Shown here one piece after another: positions 48,940-60,888 of a stretch of 64,000 bases of DNA (position 1 is its first letter; each line of letters begins with the position of its first letter). The position numbers were made by a program, and so were the translations under genes. The stretch covers positions 17,918,074 through 17,982,073 of the forward strand of contig CM073893.1 of assembly GCA_037176705.1 (NCBI GenBank), in the 5' to 3' direction. The notes under the pieces were generated by a model that ran no database searches, had not been told where the DNA came from, and saw only the letters and a program-made list of their open reading frames with translations. The DNA is from Molossus alvarezi (lineage: Eukaryota; Chordata; Mammalia; Chiroptera; Molossidae).

Positions 48940-49397
48940 GGTTAAGAAAAATAAATAAAAGACATGTAGTTTAGAACAGAATAAATAAAACTGTCCCTAT
49001 TTGTAGATGACATGATTGTCTGTGTAGAAAATCCTAAAGAATCTATAAAACTACTAGAACTAGTGAGTTCAGCAAGACCACGGAATACAAGACCAACACA
49101 TAAAACTCTGTCATTTACATGGTAACAATGAAAAGCAGAAACCAAAATTAAAAGCAAAATGCCACTTGTAATGACTCCAAAGGAAGTAAAATTCTTTGGT
49201 TAATACATTAACCAAACTTTTACAGGATCTGTATGCTGAATATAAGCCCGCACAAATACATCCAGATATTTGGCAAAGGTGCAAAACTAATTCAATGGCA
49301 GAAGGCTAGCCTTTTCAGTAAATGATACTAGAACAATTGGACACCCATCGGCAAAAAAAAAAAAAGGAACCTCAACCTAATCTCACACCTTATTTTA

Positions 49398-50096
49398 TTT
49401 AATTTTTTTTGTCTTTTAATGGTGTTAACTATTTCTTTATTTAAATTAATGTATTTATTTTTGTTACAGATGTTTCTCTTTTTCCACCACTGATTCCCCC
49501 CTTCCCCTCCCTCCCTGCCCTCTCCCCAGCTTTGTTGTCTATGTCCGTTGTTCATGCATATAAGTTCTGTGGTTTATCTTCTCCCCTCACCCCCTCTTCT
49601 GGGGATAGTCTGTACCCCACTTCCACGTCTCTGGGGCTACCTCATTCCTCAGGCTGTTATGTTCATTATATTCCACAAATAAGTGAGATCATATGATACT
49701 TGTCTTTCTCTGTTTGGCTTGTTTCACTTAGGATGACACTTTCCAGGTCCCTCTATGTCGTCTCAAAGGATAAGAGATCTTTCTTTCTTACAGCTGTATA
49801 GTACTCCATTGTGTATATGTACCACAGCTTTTTTATCCATTTATCTACTGATGGACATTTGGGCTGTTTCCAGATCTTATCTATTGTAAATAGTGCTGCT
49901 ACAAATATGGGGGTACATATATTCTTTCTGATTGGTGTTTCAGGCTTCTTAGGGTATATTCCTAGAAGTGGGATCACTGGGTCAAATGGAAGTTCAATTT
50001 TTAATTTTTTGAGGTAACACCATATTGTTTTCCATAGTGGCTGTACCAGTCTGCATTCCCACCAGCAGTGTACTAGAGGCTCCTTTTCTCCACAGT
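49398..50096 (-). mobile_element. Young L1 3' insertion, antisense
   Basis: On the minus strand it carries the ORF2 end (KLWYIYTMEYYTAVRKKDLL) and a 3' UTR with an A tail. The TSD is a perfect 25-bp repeat at 49373-49397 and 50097-50121. 5'-truncated. Confidence 0.95.
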
Positions 50097-50653
50097 CAAC
50101 CTAATCTCACACCTTATTTTAAAAACACAAAGTGGATCCTAGACTTCATTGTAAAGCATAATACTATGAAATGCTTGGGGGTGGGGGGAAATCGAAGAAA
50201 ATCTTAGGGATCTAGAGCCAGGCAGAGTTCTTAGACTTGACCGCAAAAGCATAATCCATAAAAGGAAAATTGGACCTTAATAAATGTAAAATTTTGCTCT
50301 GAAAGCCCATGTAGAAAGGATGAAAAGACAAACTGGAGACTGATAGAGAAATCACATATCCAACACAGGACTAGGTCCAGCATATACAGCAGATCTTCTT
50401 ATAATATCATTTTGTTCAACCTCATTTCCTTCAACACCATGTCATTAATAACATTGATGAGATGCCATAGAAACTTGTTTGTTTATATTAATTAACTTGT
50501 GGTGAAATTGGTTTTGTTAAATGTCGTTTCATTTGAAGTTGCAAAGACTATTGATGACATTACATGAGTACTTACTGTATAACAGTAAAGCTTAAAGCTC
50601 AACAGTATAAAAAACCAATTAGAAAATAGGCAAAAGGTATGAAGATGCATTTT

Positions 50654-50901
50654 TTTTTTTTTTTATCCTCACCCGAGGATATTTTCCATTTTTTGTACAG
50701 GTAGAGTGGGAGGGAGAGAGAGGAAGGAGAGAGAGAGAGAAACATCGACGTGAAGGGACACATCGAGTGGCTGCCACCCGCACAACCAACCAGGGCCGGG
50801 GACAAACTGCAACCGAAGTACGTGCCCTTAGCGGGAACCGAACCCGGGTCTCTCTGGACCGCAGGCCGACGCTCTAACCGCTGAGCCAAACTGGCCAGGG
50901 C
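50654..50901 (-). mobile_element. Ves SINE type A, well preserved
   Basis: ATCCTCACCCGAGGAT hairpin, body, and head GAGCCAAACTGGCCAGGGC. Exact TSD TGAAGATGCATTTT at 50640-50653 and 50902-50915. Confidence 0.95.
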
Positions 50902-51702
50902 TGAAGATGCATTTTATTGAAGGGGTTATGTAAATAGAAATCATCATTATGGTGATGATTATTAATACCAGTCAGGGAAGTACAGACTAAAACCCACTAA
51001 GCATCTATCAGAATTGTTAAAATTAAAAAATAGTGACAACCCCAAATGCTGGTGAGAGGATGCAGAGAAACTGGATCACTAATACATTGCTGTCAGTAAT
51101 GTAAAATGGTACAATCACTCTGGAAAACATGCAACTATACAACCCACCAATCACACTTCTACGCATTTATCCCAGAAAAAGTAAAAATGGGTATTCCTAC
51201 AAAACCTATACATGAATGTTTGTGTTAGTTTTATTTGTAATAGCAAAAACCTGGAAATGACCTGAATGTCCTTTAAAGGGTAAATATGGTTAAACCGTGG
51301 TATGTCTGTACAGTGAAATACCCCTCAGCAATAAAAAGAAACAAAGTATTGATAGAAGCAGCAAGCTGCATGAATTTTCAGGGAGTTATGCTGGGCAAAA
51401 AAAAGCCCATCACAGGTTAAATACTGCATGATTCCATTTACATAACATTTTTGAAATGATAAAATTTTAGAAATGGAGGATAGATTAGTGGTTGTAAGAG
51501 TTAAATGTGGGGAGAGGGAGGTGGTTTTGTTTATAAAAGGGCAACAGGAGGGCATCTTTTTGGTACTGTTCAGTATCTTTACTATAATGGTGGATACATG
51601 AACCTATACACATGATAAAATTGTATAGACCTCAAGTAAAATGATAAATCCAAAAAGGGCAGTGAATCATATCAATGTCAGTGTCCTGGTTGTGATATTA
51701 TA

Positions 51703-53204
51703 CAGTCATTTGCCACTTAACAATGAAAATACGTTCTAAGAAATGGGTTGTTAGGCGATTTCATCATTGTGCAAACATTGTAGAGTATAGTTACACAGAC
51801 CTAGGTTTAGCCTACTGTATCTTGGCTGCATGGTATAGCCTATTGCTCTTAGGCTACAAATCTGTACAATATGTTACTGTGCAAAACAACATAAGATTAA
51901 ATCAAGCACAAGAGATAATGATGTAATCAAAAGACATCATAAACATGAGATTTATTAGGCCTCTGCCTGTGTAACACAGCGTACTGTTTTACAGAAAACT
52001 TTATTTTTATAAATAGAAAGTGTACTCTAAAATATCAATAACAATATAGTATAGTAAATACATAAACCAGTAAATAATTTATTATGTACTGGATGTAATT
52101 GTGTGTGCTATACTTTCTTTTAAACTTTTATTAGTATTTGTTTATGCCAAATTTACTCTAGCCCATAAGTTTTTGTTTCTTTGGTTTCTTCTGGGATATC
52201 TTTTTATTCTGTGTAACCTCTTCTTCTGCTTTAGGAACAATCTGTTCTTCTTTAGTAAGGATTATTTCAATGTGGCAGGAAGAGCTCATGTATGGGTTAA
52301 TCTGCCCATGAGCTCTGTAAGTTCTTCATCTTGGGAGCTTTGTTCACCTGGATGCTCAATGACCAAATATCTAAACCCTTAAGCTCACCACTGCTCTCTG
52401 TATTTTTAAGCATGTGCAGCAAAAATTCAGCACTCCTTATGGGCCACTGACCCTGCATCCAGTCTAACCCTCCTGTTTGGCCTGGGCATACCTACCAACT
52501 CTATCATTGTAACAGTAGAATGGCACACATCACTTCTATAAAGTGACATCCTTGAAATACTTGGAGTATTTTCAGATATACCTACCCTTGATGGCCTGGG
52601 CAGTTTCACATATGTTCTTAAATTGAACACAAAGATTTGAGCCTCTTGATTTGCATGATTTTGTGGGGTTTTGTGGATCAAGTGAATGGAACCATCTTCA
52701 GAGGTCACCTCAGGCTGCTGCATATGTGCTATATAATTTTGTTGTTGTTAATACTCACCTGAGAATATTTTTCCATTGCTTTTTTTTTTTTTAAGAGAGA
52801 GAGTGGGAGGGAGGGAGGGTGAAAGAGAGAAAAACATCAATGTGAAAGAGACACATTCATTGATTGGTTGCCTCCCACATGACCCTGACCAGGGCTGGAA
52901 ATTGAACCTACAACCCAGGTCTGTGCCCTTGACCAGAATAGAACCCGAGACCCTTTGGTCCCTGGGCCGACGCTTCAATTGCTTAGTCAATCAACCAGGC
53001 TCTGCTATATGCTTTTATATGACTACTGGCACAGTAAGTTTTTTTACACCAGGATCACCACAAATATGTGAGTAATGCGTTGCATTATGGCACCTATTAC
53101 ATCACCAGGCCACAAGAATTTTTCAGCTCCATTATAATATTGTGGGACCAACATCATATATGTGGTCCATTGTTGAACAAAATGTTGTTATGTGGCGCGT
53201 GACT
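51703..53204 (+). mobile_element. Tigger7/MER44-type DNA transposon, about 1.5 kb
   Basis: Starts CAGTCATTTGCCACTTAAC after TA; ends TTATGTGGCGCGTGACTA, its inverted repeat. Text near the left end (GTTAGGCGATTTCATCATTG, TAGCCTATTGCTCTTAGGC) is typical of this Tigger subfamily. The interior is longer than a MITE and may hold transposase remnants, but I could not read a clear protein match. It is inserted into an L1 3' UTR and split by a SINE. Confidence 0.82.
52745..53002 (-). mobile_element. Ves SINE type A inside Tigger element
   Basis: ACTCACCTGAGAATAT tail hairpin, GA body, and a diverged head (TTAGTCAATCAACCAGG). TSD TGCTATATAATTTT/TGCTATATGCTTTT. Confidence 0.88.
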
Positions 53205-53629
53205 ATCCTATAATTTTGCAAAATGTTACCATTGGGAGAATCTGGGGAAAGTGTGCAAGGGATCTCAACATTATTTCTTAGGACTGTATGCAAATTTACA
53301 ATTGTCTCAATAGGCCCAAGAAGATGGCGGGCAGGACCAGAGCAAGGGTGCGAGTGTGAGAGACTGAGTGAATGTGAGTGTGGACAAGCAACCTTGAGCA
53401 GTGCAGAAACGTGGAGCACAGAACTCCTGTGCTATGGACAGACAGCAGCCTGCTACTAAGCTAAGCAGCTTGTCAGGGAGCTTCTCCCTGTGTGGCCAGG
53501 AGGCCCTGCCATTTTGGAAAATCCCTGGTCTTCTCTGGGAGGAGGCAGCTGGGAGTGGCTAGGGCCAAGCAACCTGAGTCCACCAGAGCACCTTGTACCA
53601 TAGGACCAGTGGACCCCACTGTGTCAATG

Positions 53630-54500
53630 TGGACCAGTGCACAGTAGCAGCACTAGAGAGGTGCCTGCTGCAGTAGCCGCAACCTGCCACGAACCAAGCA
53701 CCATCCCCCACAGCAGAAGTTTGATGGGAGCCAAGCACCATCCCCCACAGCAGAAGCCTGATCGGAGCCCCGCACCTTCCCCCACAGCAGCAGTGACTGG
53801 GTGGGAGTGGAGCCCCAGCAGCTGAGGCTCAGGAGCTGAGACACACCCCCAGCAGCAGAGGATTGGGTGCAGACATCCATCCCCAGGTAGCAGCAGCACA
53901 GATCAGCAGCTGAAATCCATCCCCAGCAGCATTAGCAGAGGTTGATCAGGAGCAGTACCCCAGCCCAAGCAGCAGTAAGACTCGGGTAGCTGAGACTTGC
54001 CCCTGACAACCCCAGCAGCAGATTTGGAGTGGAGCCCCTCCCCCAGCAGTAGCAAAGTCCCAGGAGTGGAGCATCCTCAGCCCCCAACAGCAGCAGAGGA
54101 TGGGAAGCTGAGAACACCCCTCAGCGACAGCAGTAGCAGTAGTAGTGTGAACTGGGAGCTGACACTTGCCTCCAGCAGCAACTGAGTAGGAGCAGAGCCC
54201 CACCAGATAGCATCTTACCCCAGCAGCACACCAGAAGGACCTATGTACCCCAGCAGAGCACCAGCAGAACCCACGCATCACAGCAGAGTACCAGCTGAAC
54301 CCACACTCCCCAGCAGTGTACCAGCAGGACCCATGCACCCCAGCAGAACACCAGCTGAACCCACGTACCCCGGCAACAGCAGCACAGATCAGCAGCTGAG
54401 ACCCATCCCCAGTGACATCAGCAGAGGCTGATCAGGAGTGGTGTCCCAGCCCAAGCAGCAGGAGGGCATGGGCAGCTGAGACCAGCACCACAGACCAATA
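53630..54500 (+). repeat. CAG-rich repeats in L1 5' UTR
   Basis: The CCCCAGCAG unit occurs again and again at irregular spacing. At 54235-54370 there are four tandem units of about 32 bp (ACCCACG.ACCCCAGCAGAG type). A block of about 110 bp at 53878-53988 is repeated at 54370-54483 (AGCAGCACAGATCAGCAGCT in both). Probably the L1 promoter region. Confidence 0.8.
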
Positions 54501-54657
54501 CCAGCCACCAGTTGTCAGTCCTCCAGCACCCACAGTAGGCAAGAGGCGCCATACACCAAAACAGTCTGGGAGGCACAGCAGCCTTATTTGATACACACCA
54601 ACCTACCTACACATTCCAATATTGCTCACTGGGCCCAGAACTACCAGACTTCTAAAA

Positions 54658-55597
54658 TGGTGAGACAAAGAAACAATATCCAAATGAAAAAAAAGGAGAA
54701 ATCACCAGAAAATGAACTATAGGAAATGGAAAAAAGCAATGTGTCAAATAGAGAATTCAAAGCAATGATTTTTAAAGTGCTCAATTTAGTGAGAACTGCA
54801 AGCAACTTAATAAGAATTATGAAGAGCTCAGTGGGAACTATATCATCTTTTAAAAAGAGGTAGAAGCTATGAATAAAAATTAAGAGGAAATAAAGAATGA
54901 CATAGCTGTTATGACAAGTACCTTAGAAGGATTCAATAGTAGATTAGAAGAAGCTGAAGATCGAATCAGTGACTTAGAAGACAAGGTAGAAAAAAAAAAC
55001 AGAGCAACAAATGGAAAAAACTAAAAAGCAGGAGGAGAGTTTAAGGGAGCTTTTGGACAATAAAAAATGTAACAACATTCACATCATAGGGGTACCAGAA
55101 GAAGAGTCAGAGAAAGGAATAGAAAACCTATTCGAAGAAACAGTGACAGAAAACTGCCCTAAACTGGTGAGTGAAAAAGTCACACAAGTCCAGGAAACAC
55201 AGAGAGTCCCAAGCAAGATGAACCCCACAAGACCCACAGCTGGACACATAATAAATAAAATTGCAAACTTTAAAGACAAAGGAAGAGTCTTAAAGGAAGA
55301 GAGAGAGAGACAGACAGACAGAAAGTTACCTACAAGGGAGCTCCCATTAGACTGTCTGCCGATTTCTCAATAGAAACTTTGCAGGCCAGAAGGGAATGGC
55401 CTGAAGTATACAAACTAATGAAAGGCAAGGGTCTAAATCAAAGACTACTCTGTCCAGCAAGGCTATCATTCAAAACTAAAGGAGAAATAAAGAGCTTCAC
55501 AGCCCAAAAAGAGCTAATTTACCACCAACCTGCACTGGAAGAAATGCTAAAGGGACTGTTGGAAGAAGAAACAGGGGAGGGGGGGTCACAGGCATAA
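54658..55597 (+). pseudogene. L1 ORF1 (p40), broken
   Basis: Begins MVRQRNNIQMKKK with a stop soon after. Segments NNIHIIGVPEEESEKGIENL (RRM start) and QARREWPEVYKLMKGKGLNQ (C-terminal domain) are in the usual order, with stops and shifts between. Its normal product is a trimeric RNA chaperone that coats L1 RNA. Confidence 0.88.
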
Positions 55598-57651
55598 AAT
55601 AAAAAGCAACTAATAAGCATCTGTCGATAATAACCATAGATTTAAATGGCTTAAATGCTCCAATCAAAAGACATAGGGTAGCTAATTGGATAAGAAAACA
55701 CAACCCATATATATGCTGTCTACAAGAGACCCACCTCACAACAAAAGACTCAGGATGAAAGTGAAGGGATGGGAAAAAAATTTCCAAGCAAATGGAAATG
55801 AAAGAAAAGGCTAGTGTAGCAATACTCATCTGATAAGATAGACTTCAAAACAAGGACCATAATAAGAGATAAAGAAGTTTACTACATAATATTAAAAGGA
55901 TCAATTCAACAAGAGAATATAACCCTGGTAAACTTACATACCAAATATGAGAGCACCAAAATATAACAAAAAACTTCAGGAGGACTTCAAGGGAGAGAAC
56001 AATAGCAATACAATCATAGTGGTTGACTTTAACACCCCACTGATACCACTGGATACATCTTCCAGACAAAAAATTAACAAGTACACAGAGTCCTTAAATG
56101 ATGAACTTGATCAGTTGGACTTCATTGATGTTTACAGAACATTTCACCCCAGAGCTCCAGAATATACATTCTCCTCAAGTGCACACAGGACATTCTCAAA
56201 GGTAGACCACATGTTAGGACACAAAGTGAGTCTCTACAAATTCAAGAAGATTGAAATCATATCAAGCATCTTCTCAGATCACAATGGCATGAAAATAGAA
56301 CTCAGTTATAACAGAAGAACACAAAAACATTCAGACACTTGGAGGCTAAATGTCATGTTATTAAACAATGAATGGGTTACCAAGGAGATCAAGGAAAAAC
56401 TTAAAAACTTCTCGGAAACTAATGAAAACAAACACACAATACAAAATCTATGGGATGCAGTGAAAGCAGTCCTGAGAGGGAAGTTCATAGCACTACCAGC
56501 CTACCTCAAGAAATAAGAAAAATTTCTAATTGACTTTCTAACCCTACAACATAAGAATTTGAAAGTAAACAAAAAGGGAAAACCCAGAGCAAGTAGAAGG
56601 AAAGAAGTAGTAAAGGTCAGAGCTGAAATAAATGACAGAGAGACTAAAAAACAATTCAAAAGAACAGTGAAACACAGTGGGTTCTTTAAAAAGATAAACA
56701 AGATTGATGGACTCTTAGCCAGACTCACCAAGAAAAAAAAAGAGAGAACCCAAATAAATAAAATCAGAATGGAAAGAGGAGCAGTAACAACTGACACCAC
56801 AGAAATACAAAGGATTATCAAAATATACTATGAACAATTATATGCCAACAAATTGGATAATCTGGGTGAAATGGACAAATTTCTAGAAACACACAGTCTC
56901 CCAAAAATGAACCAGGAACCAGGAAGAGATAGAAAACTTGAACAGACCAATAACAACTAAGGAGGTTGAAGATGTAATCAAGAAACTCCCAGCACACAAA
57001 AGTCCAGGCCTGAATGGCTTCCCAGGGGTGTTTTACTGAATATCCAAAGAAGATCTAACACCCATTCTCCTCAAACTATTCCAAAAAATTCAAGAAGGTG
57101 GAAGGCTTCCAAACTCATTTTATGAGGCTAGCATAATCCTAATTCCAAAACTGGATAAAGACTCTACAAAGAAAGAAAACTGTAGGCCAATATCTCTGAT
57201 GAACAGAGATGCCAAAATCCTTAACAAAATATTAGCAAATCAGATGCAGCGATACATCAAAAAAAATTATTTATTATGACCAAATGGGATTCATCCCAGG
57301 GATGCAAGGATGGTACAATATTCACAAATCAATAAATGTGATATACCACATAAACAAAAAGGCAAAACCCATATGATCTTATCAATAGATGCTGAAAAAG
57401 CATTAGACAAAATCCACCATCCATTTCTGATAAAAACATTCAGCAATGTGGGAATGGAGGGATCATATCTCCACATAATAAACTCCATATATGAAAAACC
57501 TACAGCCAACATCATACTCAATGGGCAAACACTAAAAGCATTTCCCTTAACAGGAATGAGACAGGGATGCCCACTTTCGCCACCCTTATTTAACATAGTA
57601 CTGGAAGTCTTAGCCACAACAATTAGACATGAAAAAAAATAAAAGGGATCC

Positions 57652-57886
57652 AGCCCTGACCAGTTTGGCTCAGTGGTTAGAGTGTCAGCCTGTGGTCCAG
57701 AGAGACCCGGGTTCAGTTTCCGCTAAGGGCGTGTACTTCAGTTGCAGTTTGTTCCTGGCCCTGGATGGGTCATGCGGGTGGCAACCACTTGATGTGTCCC
57801 TTTCATGTCGATGTTTCTCTCTCTCCCTCCCACTCTGTCTGAACAAAAAATGAAAAAAATTCCCTCAGGTGAGGATAAAAAATAAA
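57652..57886 (+). mobile_element. Ves SINE type A in L1 ORF2
   Basis: Head CCCTGACCAGTTTGGCTCAG, body, tail TTCCCTCAGGTGAGGATAAA. TSD AATAAAAGGGATCC on both sides, ending at 57651 and 57900. Confidence 0.93.
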
Positions 57887-58702
57887 AATAAAAGGGATCC
57901 AAATTGGAATTAACATCATTAAAATGCCCATACTACCCAAAGCAATCTATAGATTCAGTGCAATCCCCATTACAATTCCAACAACGTATTTCACAGCACT
58001 AGAATAAATACTCCAAAAGTTTATATGGAACCCAAAAAAGACCCTGAATAGCTACAGCAATCTTGGAAAAGAAGAAAAAAGTAGGAGGGATTACAATACC
58101 AGGTATAATGTTACACTACAAAGCCACTGTAATCAAGACAGCCTGGTACTGACACAAGAACAGGCGTATAGATCAATGGAACAGAACAGAGAACCCAAAA
58201 ATGGGCCCAAGACAATATGTTCAATTAATATTCGACAAAAGGTGGCAAGAGCATATGATGGAGTCAAGACAGCCTCTTTAATAAATGGTATTGGGAAAAT
58301 TGGACAGCTACATGTAATAAAATGAAGCTAGACCACCAACTTACCCCATATACAAGAATAAACTCAAAACGGATAAAAGACTTATATGTGATTCGTGAAT
58401 CCATGAAAATCCAGAACAAAATGTAGGCAACAAAATTTAAGACATTACATGCAGCACAATTTTCACTGATACAATGCGTAAGGCAAGGGAAATAAAGGAA
58501 AAAATGAACACATGGGACTACATCAAACTAAAAAGCTTCTGCACAGCAAAAGAAACAAGCATCAAAATAGAAAGGGAACACACTATATGGGAGAGCATAA
58601 TTCCCTACAATACATCAGATAAGGGGTTAATTTCCAAAATTATAGAGTACTCATACCACTGAACAAAAGGAAGATAACCCAATTCAAAAAATGGTCAGAG
58701 GA

Positions 58703-58933
58703 CCACCCTGGCCAGTTTGGTTCAGCGGTTAGAGCATCGTCCTGTGGACCAGAGAGTGCCAGGTTCAGTTCCCGTTAGGGGCACGTACCTTGGTTGCAGT
58801 TTGTCCCCAGTCCCAGTTGGGGTCGTGTCGGTGGCTACCACTCGATGTGTCTTTCACGTCAGTGGTTCTCTCTTCCTTCCTCTCTCCTTCCTCTATCTGA
58901 AGATAAATGCAAAAATGTCCTCGGGTGAAGATT
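58703..58933 (+). mobile_element. Ves SINE type A in L1 ORF2
   Basis: Head CCCTGGCCAGTTTGGTTCAG, body, hairpin GTCCTCGGGTGAAGAT. TSD AAAAAATGGTCAGAGGACC/AAAAAATGGGCAGGAGACC. Confidence 0.91.
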
Positions 58934-59590
58934 TTAAAAAAAAATGGGCAGGAGACCTAAAGAGACACCTCTCCAAACAGGACATACAATAGCCAAGAGA
59001 CCTGGAAAAATGCTCAACATCACTAATCATCAGAGAGATGCAAATTAAAACAACAGTGAGGTATTGTCTCACACCTGTCAGAATGGCTGCCATCAACAAA
59101 TCAAACAACAGGTGCTGGCGAGGGTATGGAGAAAAGACTCTAGTACACTGCTGGTGGGAGAGCAGACTGGTGCAGCCACTATAGAAAGCACTATGTTGTT
59201 AACTGAAAAAGTTAAAAATGGAACTGCCATTTGACCCACTGATCCCACTTCTAGGAATATATCCTAAGAAGCCTGAAACACCAATCAGAAAGAAACATAA
59301 CACTATTGACAATCGCTAAGATCTGGAAACAGCCCAATTGTCCATCAGTAGATGAGTGGATAAAAATATACACAATAGCATACTATGTATGCACCTGTAA
59401 GAAAGAAAGATCTCTTATCCTTTGAAACGACATGGAGGGACCTGGAGAGTATTATTCTAAGTGAAACAAGCCAATCGGATAAATATCACATGATCTTACT
59501 TATTTGTGGAATATAATGAAGAAATCAAACCGATGAACAAAATAGACCCAGAGACATAGAAGTAGGGTACAGACTGACAAACCTCCGAAG

Positions 59591-59604
59591 TGGGGGGGGG
59601 GGGG
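59591..59604 (+). repeat. Poly-G run in L1 3' UTR
   Basis: About 14 consecutive G followed by further G-rich blocks to about 59725. Similar G-rich blocks lie in the HAL1-like 3' UTRs. A G-quadruplex is likely. Confidence 0.8.
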
Positions 59605-59958
59605 GCAAGAGATAAACCACAGACCTTATATGTATGTATGTGTAATCATGGACATAGACAACAATTCTGTGGTCGGGGCAGGGCTGTGGTGTGGGGGGAT
59701 TGGGAGGAGGGTGCCAATGGGGGAAAGGCAGAAACATCTGTAACAAAAATAAATTTAAAAAAATATAAAGTAATTATCTTAATAAAAATTTCAATTAAAA
59801 ATAACAGTAAATTAGAACCCACAAATTGCAGCTATTTGATGAGGTCAGTTAAGTGATCCTGCAGGAAAAATAATTTTTGTTCAGTGGTCAGATGTTTACA
59901 ATGATTGATGAACTACTAGTATTTTTTTAAATTTTAATATCAAAGTATAACACATTGA

Positions 59959-60172
59959 GCCCTGGCCTGGTAGCTCAGTTGGTTAGAGCATCGTCCAGGT
60001 CAGCAAGGTTGCAGGTTTGATCCCCAGTCAGGGCACATATAAGTAGCAACCAGTGAATGCATAAATAAGTGGAAAAACAAACCTGTCTCCCTCCCCCCCC
60101 CCTTCTCTGTCCATCTTTACGCCTCTCCCATCCTCTCTCAAAAATCAATTAAAAAAAAAAGATTATTTTAAA
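59959..60172 (+). mobile_element. Ves-related SINE, type C-like
   Basis: Head CCCTGGCCTGGTAGCTCAGT with TGGTTAGAGCATCGTCC and B box GGTTTGATCCCC, a short body with a C run, tail AAAAATCAATTAAAAA. TSD GTATAACACATTGAGC/GTAAAACACATTGAGC. Confidence 0.9.
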
Positions 60173-60666
60173 AAGTAAAACACATTGAGCAGAGTGGCCA
60201 AAATCTATATATAACATAAAACATGGGTGAATATAATTTAACCAGTTTTTCTATGTCCTCATTTACTCATATGTAAAATAATTTATTTTAATATTACCGG
60301 AACTAAAAATAGATAAGAATTTAAGACAAGGAGGGTATTTGTGGATAAAAACAAATTTAAGTAGTTATTTCAAGTTTGGAATGGGGTTAATAATTATTAT
60401 TTTTATAACATATAAGAACTGACTACTGATTTGTTTCACAAATGTGGATACAGAATTACAAGCCATTTTTTCAAGATGGAAAGAGAAATTTGGGAATGAA
60501 AAAGAAGAACATTATGTAGAGATTAATAACAGAGTTTGTTAATTCTAAAAATATTAGGCTGAGTCATAAGAAGTTGCCCTTAATTAACCTTTTTAGGTCA
60601 ACCTACAAATTGACAATTTTGTGTGGTTCAGAAAACAGATCTAAATACATACATGGGTAATATATA
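60173..60666. other. Intron 2, nothing recognised
   Basis: AT-rich DNA without a gene or a repeat that I can name. Confidence 0.45.
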
Positions 60667-60683
60667 ATAATGGATTTTTAAAA

Positions 60684-60874
60684 TGTATTTTTATTGATTT
60701 TTTTTTAGAGAGATTGGAAGGAAGAGGGAGAGAGAAACATTCAGCTGCCTTCCCTGCATGCACCCTACTAGGAATTGAGCCCGCAACCCAGGGTTGTACC
60801 CTGACTGGGAATCGAACTGGTGACCTCTTAGTGCATGAGCCGACGCTCAATCCACTAAACCACACTGGCCAGGC
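60684..60874 (-). mobile_element. Ves SINE type B
   Basis: TTTTTATTGATTTTTTTTTA tail, GA-rich body, and head AACCACACTGGCCAGGC. TSD TAATGGATTTTTAAAAT; its right copy was later split by the HAL1-like element. Confidence 0.88.
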
Positions 60875-60888
60875 AGTAATGGATTTTT

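Larger units (their letters stand above)
48940..53312 (+). mobile_element. Old L1 (ORF2 part to 3' UTR), sense, host of nested insertions
   Basis: It starts within ORF2 at the FADDM-like active-site text (TTTGTAGATGACATGATTGT at about 49000). It continues after an insertion (50122-51702) through the ORF2 end into the 3' UTR. The 3' UTR resumes after a Tigger element (53205-53312, GCAAAATGTTACCATTGGGA) and after a young L1 (from 59773, ATAAAAATTTCAATTAAAAA). Many stops; not functional. Confidence 0.85.
55605..59430 (+). pseudogene. L1 ORF2, endonuclease and reverse transcriptase, broken
   Basis: The endonuclease region (to about 56516) shows LQETHLTTKDS, then VVDFNTPL (at about 56025) and [11 protein letters not shown] (at about 56270), the DFN and SDH catalytic motifs. 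The reverse transcriptase region (57310-57642) has [17 protein letters not shown] (motif A) and [12 protein letters not shown] (motif B). Motif C (FADD) and about 95 residues around it are missing: KGIQIG joins directly to [15 protein letters not shown]. The C-terminal part is present with many stops. Not functional. Confidence 0.88.
53313..59772 (+). mobile_element. Near full-length L1, sense, about 6.5 kb
   Basis: In order: a start GGCCCAAGAAGATGGCGG, a CAG/CCAGCAG-rich 5' UTR to about 54657, broken ORF1 (54658-55597), broken ORF2 (about 55605-59430), and a 3' UTR with a G run at 59591-59604 that ends AACAAAAATAAATTTAAAAA. The approximate TSD is ATTGTCTCAATA/ATTATCTTAATA. Two Ves SINEs lie in ORF2. 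About 95 residues of the reverse transcriptase are missing. Dead, but younger than its host L1. Confidence 0.9.

Noticed and set aside
48940..49150. Retroviral pol remnant (FADDM-like text)
   Set aside because: The active-site-like text continues as L1 ORF2 and ends in an L1 3' UTR. I saw no endogenous retrovirus gene in the window.
53559..54338. Minus frames rich in Leu/Gly/Cys over the CAG repeats
   Set aside because: They result from translating the low-complexity CAG-rich L1 5' UTR in reverse.
53630..54500. CRISPR array or CAG-expansion gene
   Set aside because: The units are irregular, without constant repeats and unique spacers, and they lie between an L1 start and ORF1.
55947..56516. 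189-codon frame with endonuclease motifs as a host gene
   Set aside because: It is the L1 ORF2 endonuclease domain inside a broken L1.
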